A DNA stretch of 9,407 bases from contig DOZP01000100.1 of NCBI GenBank assembly GCA_003517945.1, forward strand, positions 9,524-18,930, in the 5' to 3' direction. Numbering within the stretch: position 1 is the stretch's first letter; each line of letters begins with the position of its first letter. Shown here piece after piece: positions 1 to 5,497 of the stretch. The translations under genes were made by a program, and so were the position numbers. This stretch comes from Porphyromonadaceae bacterium (lineage in GTDB: Bacteria > Bacteroidota > Bacteroidia > Bacteroidales > Tannerellaceae). Below the pieces are notes generated by a model. It did no database searches and was not told where the DNA came from. It worked only from the letters and a program-made list of their open reading frames with translations.

Positions 1-506
1 CTTAACGTAGCCCGGGCATTATCTAAAGCTGCCTGCGCCTGTGATAACCCCGCCTGCGCTGTTGTAAGGGCATTTTGATACGTATTCAATTGTACGGGAC
101 TTACGATTCCTTTCTCTGCAAGCGGCTTGATCCTGTCTACATTTAATTGTGCCGTCTGAACCTGAGCGTCCGCACTTTTCAAAGTGGCTTCGGCGGTTGT
201 TGCAGCCTGGATTGCCTGGGGTGAATTAATTTTAAATAACGTTTGTCCTTTTTTTACAACCGAGCCTTCATCTACATAAATAGCTTCAATAAAGCCGTCA
301 ATACGCGGTCTTATCTCAATGTCTTCCTGTCCTTTCAGAGTGACCGGAAATGCTTTCTCCAATTGAATATCCTGTTTGGTTAACACTCTTGTCGGATATT
401 CCTGAGGACTTTGTTCCCCTTGTGCGGAAGGGTTGGAATTTTTGTTCCCGCAAGATGCCAAAACCATGAGAGCGGTTGCTCCGTAAACAATCATTTTTGC
501 GTTCAT
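1..506 (-). CDS. RND efflux adaptor lipoprotein (AcrA/MexA type), 3' end outside the window
   Basis: Periplasmic adaptor (membrane fusion protein) that would link an inner-membrane RND pump to a TolC-type channel. Only the first 168 codons are in the window; the gene runs off the left edge. The start at 506 gives a lipoprotein signal peptide with lipobox L-A-S-C (lipidated Cys19), followed by a Ser/Gln/Pro-rich linker. Residues about 65-95 match the first half of the lipoyl/barrel-sandwich domain (RPRIDGFIEAIYVDEG, then KKGQTLFKI). From about residue 98 an Ala/Gln-rich heptad-like segment begins the alpha-hairpin, with the turn near EKGIVSPVQL (131-140) and a returning helix rich in Ala and Gln. 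This long canonical hairpin differs from the short one in the adaptor at 5498-6526. The matching pump gene is expected beyond the left edge. The assignment to the adaptor family is firm; the substrate cannot be inferred. Confidence 0.9.
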   Translation of the reverse strand, partial: MNAKMIVYGATALMVLASCGNKNSNPSAQGEQSPQEYPTRVLTKQDIQLEKAFPVTLKGQEDIEIRPRIDGFIEAIYVDEGSVVKKGQTLFKINSPQAIQAATTAEATLKSADAQVQTAQLNVDRIKPLAEKGIVSPVQLNTYQNALTTAQAGLSQAQAALDNARATL

Positions 507-540
507 ACCTATTAATTTGATTTGAGTAAAAATTTGACCG

Positions 541-573
541 TAAATATAACAAGTAGTACCTATGATAAGCAAG
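541..573 (-). promoter_or_regulatory. Probable Bacteroidetes-type promoter of the left-edge adaptor gene
   Basis: Read on the minus strand, CTTG (570-573) is followed after 21 bp by TATATTTA (541-548). The second box matches the Bacteroidetes -7 consensus TAnnTTTG at all but its last base. Transcription would start about 25-30 bp before the ATG at 506. The -33 box is imperfect, so this is plausible rather than certain. Confidence 0.45.
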
Positions 574-579
574 ACTTAT

Positions 580-595
580 AGTAAATAAATTTACT
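580..595. promoter_or_regulatory. Operator-like palindrome upstream of the left-edge adaptor promoter
   Basis: AGTAAAT and ATTTACT form a perfect 7-bp inverted repeat around a 2-bp AA centre. It lies about 6 bp upstream of the proposed -33 box of the adaptor gene, a usual place for a dimeric regulator to bind. All but two of its base pairs are A-T, so chance is a real alternative. No regulator can be assigned from the sequence. Confidence 0.3.
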
Positions 596-632
596 TTATT
601 GATTTTTTTTATTAATATTATGCTTTACAGCT

Positions 633-667
633 CCCTTTTAAACACTTATTAGTGCTTAAAATAAGGG
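633..667 (-). terminator. Long hairpin between the purF-like and adaptor genes; possible terminator or mRNA-end structure
   Basis: In the minus-strand RNA, UUUUAAGCACU pairs with AGUGUUUAAAA in an uninterrupted 11-bp stem with one G-U pair and a 4-nt AAUA loop. After a 3-nt UUA bulge, CCC pairs with GGG. The stem is fully paired only in this orientation; on the plus strand the G-U becomes an A-C mismatch. It begins 44 nt after the stop codon of the purF-like gene. There is no U-tract directly after it, so it is not a standard intrinsic terminator. It may instead protect the mRNA end. Confidence 0.4.
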
Positions 668-710
668 TACAAACAAAGAGGTATTCGCTTTTAGGGGAAT
701 CCGTATTTTT

Positions 711-2117
711 TTAAAAGTAGCTGGAATTGTCATAACAATGCGTGCATACGCATTCCTTCGGCAATCCGATAGCCTTTATCAGATCTTCTAATGTATTAAA
801 CTTGAGTGTTGTGATGTTCAGTTTCTTCCGGATACATTCCACCAGATTGTTATATTGTTCGGTATGGGTAGATGCGTATTTATCCAGATTTTTTTCATCG
901 TCTCCGTTTTCCAGTTCCTTGATAATCCTTCGTGCAATAAGTTCCAATGGTGATTTGGATGCTGAAAATCCGATAAACGGGCACGAGAATAAAATGGGAG
1001 GACAACAGACGCGCATGTGAGCTTCTTTGGCTCCGAATTTATATAATATATTCACATTGTCACGAAGTTGCGTTCCGCGTACAATGGAGTCATCACAGAA
1101 AATAACACGTTTACCTTCCAGCAATTTTTTATTCGGGATCAGTTTCATCTTAGCGACAAGATCTCTGACAATCTGATTGGCCGGGGTGAAACTTCGGGGC
1201 CATGTAGGTGTATATTTTACGATTGCACGGCGGTAAGGGATGTCTTTTCCTTCGGCATATCCGAGAGCCATTCCTACGCCCGAGTCCGGAATACCGGACA
1301 CATAATCGGCGTCGGTTTGGTCATTTTTACCCATATTCAGCCCGCATTCATACCGGACAAAATCTACATTTATGTTTTCGTAGGTAGATACCGGGTAGCC
1401 GTAATATACCCACAAAAAAGAACATATCTGCATCTTATTATTGGGTTTACGGAGTTGTGTGTAACCGTCTGCCGTTAACAGGATTATTTCTCCCGGACCT
1501 ACGTTGTAGTCGAGTTTGAAGTCAAGATTAGGAAAACCGGCATTTTCGCTCGAAACAGCGTATGATCCTTCTTTTTTTCCGATCAGAACAGGTGTTCTTC
1601 CGTATTTGTCGCGTGCGGCGATTATGCCGTCTTTAGTGAGCAGTAACAGCGAACAGGAACCTTTAATTTTATCATAAACGTTTTCAATCCCTTCGGTAAA
1701 AGAGTTACCTTCATTGATCAACAGGGCAATCAGTTCCGTCTGATTGATACCCCCGGAGCTTAATTCGGAAAAATGGTATCCTTTTTTTAACAGGTGCTTT
1801 TCCAGTTCTCTGATGTTATTTATTTTAGCTACCGTTACAAGTGCAAATTTGCCTAAATGCGTGTGCATGAAGATAGGTTGGGGGTCTGTATCGCTTATTG
1901 CGCCGATCCCCGAATTTCCTTTGAATTTGTCAAGGTTTTTTTCAAAACTGTTACGGAAATAAGAATTTTCAAGATTATGAATGGAACGATTGAATGCCCC
2001 TTTGTGAAACGTCGCCAATCCACCCCTGCGTGTTCCTAAATGTGAATTATAATCTGTACCGTAAAATAAGTCCGTTATGCATGCGGATTTGGATATTGTT
2101 CCGAAAAAACCTCCCAT
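711..2117 (-). CDS. Amidophosphoribosyltransferase (PurF)-like protein with a degenerate glutaminase domain
   Basis: PurF makes 5-phosphoribosylamine from PRPP and glutamine, the first step of purine synthesis. This 468-residue protein has the length and domain order of B. subtilis-type PurF. Residues 1-220 form an Ntn-hydrolase fold (MGGFFGT, YGTDYNSHLGTRRGG, AARDKYGRTPVLIG). Residues about 270-400 form a type I phosphoribosyltransferase domain with IPDSGVGMALGYAEG (276-290) and the PRPP loop CDDSIVRGTQ (341-350). Cysteines line up with the four Fe-S ligands of B. subtilis PurF: ICSF (Cys232), FSCPF (Cys379) and CTHC (Cys458, Cys461). The oddity is at the N-terminus. PurF needs Cys right after the initiator Met, and here it is Gly. 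The region of the glutamine-binding Arg reads GIGAISD instead of GHVRY, and the HNG and SDTE motifs are replaced by TVAKINN and NQTE. The start is fixed by a promoter about 30 bp upstream. It is therefore unlikely to use glutamine. An ammonia-using, regulatory or new PRPP-dependent role is open, and I withhold the name purF. Confidence 0.88.
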   Translation of the reverse strand: MGGFFGTISKSACITDLFYGTDYNSHLGTRRGGLATFHKGAFNRSIHNLENSYFRNSFEKNLDKFKGNSGIGAISDTDPQPIFMHTHLGKFALVTVAKINNIRELEKHLLKKGYHFSELSSGGINQTELIALLINEGNSFTEGIENVYDKIKGSCSLLLLTKDGIIAARDKYGRTPVLIGKKEGSYAVSSENAGFPNLDFKLDYNVGPGEIILLTADGYTQLRKPNNKMQICSFLWVYYGYPVSTYENINVDFVRYECGLNMGKNDQTDADYVSGIPDSGVGMALGYAEGKDIPYRRAIVKYTPTWPRSFTPANQIVRDLVAKMKLIPNKKLLEGKRVIFCDDSIVRGTQLRDNVNILYKFGAKEAHMRVCCPPILFSCPFIGFSASKSPLELIARRIIKELENGDDEKNLDKYASTHTEQYNNLVECIRKKLNITTLKFNTLEDLIKAIGLPKECVCTHCYDNSSYF

Positions 2118-2148
2118 GAGTATTTATATGTTTTGTGAATAATGGCTG

Positions 2149-2177
2149 CAAAGATAATCCCTATGTTTGTAATCAAA
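2149..2177 (-). promoter_or_regulatory. Bacteroidetes-type promoter of the purF-like gene
   Basis: On the minus strand TTTG (2174-2177) is followed after 17 bp by TATCTTTG (2149-2156), an exact match to the -7 consensus TAnnTTTG. The expected transcript begins about 25 nt before the ATG at 2117. The 140-bp gap between the AraC and purF-like genes therefore contains a separate promoter, so the two genes need not be co-transcribed. Confidence 0.65.
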
Positions 2178-2257
2178 AAACAAAACGGACTTAAAATGAC
2201 ACATTGCTTTCTCCATTTGAAAACAACGCTAATCGCGCATTATTAATGTAATGTTAT

Positions 2258-3163
2258 TTATCCGGATTTACGGAATGCCAGGGGTGATATGCCGGTATGT
2301 TTTTTGAAAAATTTTCCGAATGTCGACTGATCCGGGAAGTTTAATTTGTTTGCGACTTGCTGGACATTGATGCGGGGCGTTTTCAACATTCCTTTAGCTT
2401 CGATCATCAGCGCATCCTGTATCCATTGGCTTGCGGATTTTCCGCTCTGTTCTTTCAGGATGGAGGATAAGTATTGTGTCGTGATACAAAGTTCATTTGC
2501 ATAAAATCTGACATCGTGTTGTTTTTTGCAATGCTCTCTTAACAGGGTCTGAAAATCGGTGAAAAGTTCTTCTTTACGGGAAAGGGTTGGGATTGAATAA
2601 TGTTCCCGTTTGCTTAAATAGATATTGCCCAGATCAAGGAAGAACATTTTTATTGCGAGTTCTATTTTTTCCTTATAAAACAGATGGGTATGTCCGGATA
2701 TGTTATTTCTGATAAAACCAATGCCGGTATATATGGATTTGTATTCTTCCGAAGTAAAAACCGTCAGCGGATTTTTTTTTAACTGCATATAGGAAATTAC
2801 TACGGGGGGATGTTGTTTAGCATAGGATATGGTTTCCATATACGTTTTTGAAATGGCGAAAACCCATCCTTTCAGATCCGCACTCCCGCTTATAAAATGC
2901 GTAATATGCGTAGGCATAATCAGGGCAAGTGAATTTTTATGCGCCCTGTATTTTATATAATCAATCTGTATTTCTATTTCTCCTTCCGATATGCCTAAGA
3001 AAAGAACGGATTCAAAACGGGAAGGATTTGAAGGCGTATAATTTTTCAGGTTTTTGATTGATGCGGGGTCAAATTCCAGAATCATCACATTATCCTGATG
3101 ATTGTCGTATGAACTGACGGCGTCTTTCAGTGAGTAAACCGAATTTATAAAATGATGAGCCAT
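2258..3163 (-). CDS. AraC-family transcriptional regulator
   Basis: DNA-binding regulator of 301 residues with the usual AraC layout. Residues about 1-190 form an N-terminal sensor half with a cupin-like beta-rich stretch (FESVLFLGISEGEIEIQIDY, then HKNSLALIMPTHITHFISG). Residues about 200-301 form the C-terminal double helix-turn-helix domain. The first HTH lies around ANELCITTQYLSSILKEQSG (222-241). The second is NVQQVANKLNFPDQSTFGKF, followed by the family signature FKKHTGISPLAFR (286-298). An in-frame ATG 102 bp further upstream (3265) would add 34 Lys/Ile-rich residues. I prefer 3163 because an exact -7 promoter box (3184-3191) lies inside that extension and the shorter length is normal for the family. 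The gene is divergent from the tetR-efflux cluster, so it may act on the shared intergenic region. Its ligand and targets are unknown. Confidence 0.9.
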   Translation of the reverse strand: MAHHFINSVYSLKDAVSSYDNHQDNVMILEFDPASIKNLKNYTPSNPSRFESVLFLGISEGEIEIQIDYIKYRAHKNSLALIMPTHITHFISGSADLKGWVFAISKTYMETISYAKQHPPVVISYMQLKKNPLTVFTSEEYKSIYTGIGFIRNNISGHTHLFYKEKIELAIKMFFLDLGNIYLSKREHYSIPTLSRKEELFTDFQTLLREHCKKQHDVRFYANELCITTQYLSSILKEQSGKSASQWIQDALMIEAKGMLKTPRINVQQVANKLNFPDQSTFGKFFKKHTGISPLAFRKSG

Positions 3164-3183
3164 ATTCTTTATTTTCGTAAGCG

Positions 3184-3191
3184 CAAATATA
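3184..3191 (-). promoter_or_regulatory. -7 promoter element of the AraC-family gene
   Basis: Read on the minus strand the sequence is TATATTTG, an exact match to TAnnTTTG. It would start transcription about 14 nt before the ATG at 3163. No TTTG is seen 17-21 bp upstream, so the -33 box is missing or weak, which would fit a promoter that depends on an activator. The element supports the 3163 start over the upstream ATG at 3265. Confidence 0.5.
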
Positions 3192-3309
3192 TGTATATTT
3201 CGTCTTAGTATTGTTTTTGCCGATTGTTTTTTGATTTTTTTAATAAATAGGGAGCTATAAAGCATCTGTTTGTTTCGATATTGACTAATTATGTAACAAG
3301 TTGCACCTT

Positions 3310-3338
3310 TTTGGTTTACTTTATGCGCCGTATCTTTG
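3310..3338 (+). promoter_or_regulatory. Bacteroidetes-type promoter of the tetR - efflux operon
   Basis: TTTG (3310-3313) is followed after 17 bp by TATCTTTG (3331-3338), an exact -7 consensus. Both boxes and the spacing are identical to those of the purF-like gene promoter. Transcription would begin near 3345, leaving a leader of about 65 nt before the tetR start at 3410. Since the gaps between the four following genes are short, this is probably the main promoter for the whole efflux cluster. Confidence 0.68.
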
Positions 3339-3409
3339 CCGCTGTTTTTGATGCAACATAATGATAAAAGATGATTGGGTTTTAATTTTATGCGGTATTT
3401 TAAATCTGT

Positions 3410-4027
3410 ATGTCTCTAAAAACTTATATAGCAACGAGTGCGGCTTCTTTATTCGCTCGTAACGGAATAAAGCGCGTAAGTATGGATGATGTGGCCCGGA
3501 AAGCCAACGTATCCAAACGTACCTTATATGATTTTTTCAAAGATAAGGAAGCTTTGCTTATTGAGGTTTTGAATGAAGTGCGCAAACCTTTTTCCGAACA
3601 TTTTTCGGCATTGGAAAAAAGACCGGGTACTGCTTTGGAGATCATGTTGCTGTTCAATGAGAAGATGATAGAGAAACCGACCTTGTTGTGCGATGATTTT
3701 TTTGAAGATATCAAGCGTTATCCTGAGGCGTTAAAGGTTCTGTTGGAAGGGAAACGGTTATTCCTGGAAAAAGTCTTGGAATTACTGAAGCGCGGAGAAA
3801 GAGAACGCGTATTTATGTCGGACATTAATTATGATATTATTTCTTTATTAGCTCAGAAACAAATGCGGTCGCCGCGTACGTCCGATATGTATACTAAATA
3901 TACGCACGAAGAAGTGCATAATACCTTGTTTTTTATTTTTTTACGTGGAATTTGCACCGATGCCGGACGTGATATATTGGATAAATTTGTTGTAAAAAAG
4001 AGATACAGGATGTATGAAGAGCGATAA
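3410..4027 (+). CDS. TetR/AcrR-family transcriptional regulator
   Basis: A 205-residue one-component regulator, normal length for the family. The N-terminal DNA-binding domain (about residues 4-50) carries the classical TetR_N pattern: IATSAASLFARNGIKRVSMDDVARKANVSKRTLYDFFKDKEALL, split here as IATSAASLFARNGIKR (7-22) and VSMDDVARKANVSKRTLYDF (23-42). The all-helical C-terminal half (about 55-205) would hold the ligand pocket and dimer face and has no recognisable subfamily motif. It is the first gene of the efflux cluster, ending 51 bp before the outer-membrane factor gene. By analogy with AcrR-type local regulators it probably represses its own operon and releases it on binding a pump substrate; that role is inferred. 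The end of the protein is very basic (FVVKKRYRMYEER). Confidence 0.92.
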   Translation: MSLKTYIATSAASLFARNGIKRVSMDDVARKANVSKRTLYDFFKDKEALLIEVLNEVRKPFSEHFSALEKRPGTALEIMLLFNEKMIEKPTLLCDDFFEDIKRYPEALKVLLEGKRLFLEKVLELLKRGERERVFMSDINYDIISLLAQKQMRSPRTSDMYTKYTHEEVHNTLFFIFLRGICTDAGRDILDKFVVKKRYRMYEER

Positions 4028-4078
4028 TTTGTGTTGGTGTTTTAATCAGGTATAAATATACATTATTTAAAAGGTAAG

Positions 4079-5485
4079 ATGATGATACGAAAGAGTAGAA
4101 AGAAGATTTTGGTTATTGGTGTTCTGGTGTGCGCCAATATGTTTTTTCAGGTATTTGCAGAGGATACTATTGTTCTTACGCAAAATCAGGATACATCACA
4201 AGCGCTTTCTTCACCGGATGATTCTCCCCGGAAACTGACCGTCAGTTTAAAACAGGCTATTGAAATAGCATTGTCCGACAATCCGACAATCCGTGTTGCC
4301 GGCCAGGAGATCGAATTGAAAAAAGAGGCGAAAAAAGAGGCTGTTGCAGGTTTATTACCGGGTGCGGAGTTGAGCGGATCTTATTCCCGCACCTTGAAAA
4401 AGCAGACGATGGTGATGGATTTTCAGGGACAGTCTACCACCATTAAGATGGGTACCGACAATTCATATAACGGCGGCCTTTCGATTAGTCTTCCCGTTTT
4501 TGCGCCGGCGTTATATCGTGCTATTAATCTGACGAATACGGATATCGAACTTGCAGTTGAAAAATCACGTTCGTCGAAACTGGATATGATAAATCAGGTG
4601 ACAAAAGCTTACTATCAGTTGTTGCTGACGCAGGACAGTTATGACGTGTTATTGAAAAGTTATGCGCAGGCAGAGGCTAATTTTAATGTGGTTAATGAAA
4701 AGTATAAACTGGGAAGTGTCAGCGAATACGATAAAATCCGTGCGGATGTTCAGGTTCGCAGCCTTAAGCCGAATGTGGTTTCCGCTCGTAACGGAGTGAA
4801 TCTGGCTAAATTGCAGTTGAAAGTGTTGATGGGGTTAAGTGAAGATGTGGAGATTGGGATTGACGGGAGCCTGAAAGATTATGAATCGGAAATGTTTGAA
4901 CGCGGAAGGACTACTGCGGAATTGAATCTGGCAAATAACAGCGATTTGAAACAACTGGATCTGAATGCGGATTTGCTTGATAAAAACCTGGAATTGCAAA
5001 AAACAAATTTTATGCCGACATTGGGCGCTTCATATAGTTATCAGTATACTTCGCTCGGAGACGGCTCGCCGTTTAAAAACTTAAAATGGAATCCTTATTC
5101 GTATATCGGGTTGAGTCTGACGATCCCGCTGTTCAAAGCAAGTAATTTCCCTAAAATTCGTCAGGTAAAAATTCAGATAGACCAATTGAGAGAAACGCGT
5201 GTGAATACGGAACGTATGTTATATATGCAGATGAGTAGTTATCTGGATAATATGAGCGCGAGCAGTGAGCAGGTAGTGAGTAATAAGGAAAGTGTGTTTC
5301 AGGCGGAGAAAGGGCGAACAATCGCTCAGAAACGCTATGAAGTCGGTATGGGGACAATATTGGAGCTAAATGATTCTGAAGTGGCGCTGACGCAGGCTCA
5401 GCTTACCTATAATCAATCTATTTATGATTACCTTGTGGCTAAAACCGATCTGGAAAAAGTATTAGGAAAAGAAGATAATAAATAA
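4079..5485 (+). CDS. TolC-family outer-membrane efflux protein
   Basis: Outer-membrane channel of a tripartite efflux system. A basic N-terminus and hydrophobic core (KKILVIGVLVCANMFFQVFA) form a signal peptide, with probable cleavage after Ala27. Two outer-membrane efflux repeats follow. The first (about 53-255) starts LTVSLKQAIEIALSDNPTIR, contains KLDMINQVTKAYYQLLLTQD (167-186) and YKLGSVSEYDKIRADVQV (209-226). The second (about 280-464) starts with AELNLANNSDLKQLDLNADL, includes the strand segments FMPTLGASYSYQY and YIGLSLTIPLF, and ends with YEVGMGTILELNDSEVALTQ (420-439). Both repeats show the typical G-x-[VI]-x-E-x-[ND] turn before a long helix. At 468 residues the length is normal. 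Two adjacent ATG codons (4079 and 4082) are possible starts, preceded by AAAAGGTAAG; the choice does not change the mature protein. No lipobox is present. Confidence 0.94.
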   Translation: MMIRKSRKKILVIGVLVCANMFFQVFAEDTIVLTQNQDTSQALSSPDDSPRKLTVSLKQAIEIALSDNPTIRVAGQEIELKKEAKKEAVAGLLPGAELSGSYSRTLKKQTMVMDFQGQSTTIKMGTDNSYNGGLSISLPVFAPALYRAINLTNTDIELAVEKSRSSKLDMINQVTKAYYQLLLTQDSYDVLLKSYAQAEANFNVVNEKYKLGSVSEYDKIRADVQVRSLKPNVVSARNGVNLAKLQLKVLMGLSEDVEIGIDGSLKDYESEMFERGRTTAELNLANNSDLKQLDLNADLLDKNLELQKTNFMPTLGASYSYQYTSLGDGSPFKNLKWNPYSYIGLSLTIPLFKASNFPKIRQVKIQIDQLRETRVNTERMLYMQMSSYLDNMSASSEQVVSNKESVFQAEKGRTIAQKRYEVGMGTILELNDSEVALTQAQLTYNQSIYDYLVAKTDLEKVLGKEDNK

Positions 5486-5497
5486 GTAAAATAAGAG

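Larger units (their letters stand above)
3164..3409. promoter_or_regulatory. Divergent intergenic control region between araC-type and tetR-type genes
   Basis: This 246-bp gene-free stretch is the longest in the window and separates two regulators transcribed away from each other. It holds the AraC -7 box near its left end and the full tetR promoter near its centre. GTTGCACC (3300-3307) and GATGCAAC (3350-3357) form an inverted repeat matching at 7 of 8 positions that brackets the tetR promoter. Both regulators could bind here, but no operator is proven by the sequence. Confidence 0.5.

Noticed and set aside
316..552. A 78-codon open frame on the minus strand overlapping the start of the left adaptor.
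   Set aside because: It is in another frame of the same strand and encodes no recognisable protein; the adaptor frame has a lipobox and lipoyl motif and accounts for this DNA.
742..2039. Several plus-strand open frames (742-1020, 1068-1478, 1744-1962, 1857-2039) opposite the PurF-like gene.
   Set aside because: They are antisense shadows of a well-conserved coding region, with low-complexity translations and no promoters or family motifs.
711..2117. Reading the PurF-like gene as a pseudogene.
   Set aside because: The frame is intact at full family length, with conserved PRPP loop and cysteines and a good promoter, so it looks functional with an altered N-terminal domain rather than decayed.
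2226..2238. Small hairpin (GCGC/GCGT, 5-nt loop) followed by TTGTTTT on the minus strand, after the AraC gene.
   Set aside because: The stem is only 4 bp with one G-U pair and the T-run is interrupted; too weak to call a terminator.
3291..3302. Imperfect palindrome GTAAC-AA-GTTGC just upstream of the tetR promoter as an operator.
   Set aside because: Arms are only 5 bp with a mismatch; such matches are common by chance in a region of this size.
4028..4058. Possible internal promoter before the TolC gene: TTTG (4028-4031), 19 bp, TATAAATA (4051-4058).
   Set aside because: The -7 candidate lacks the TTTG half of TAnnTTTG, and the 51-bp gap is short enough for co-transcription with tetR.
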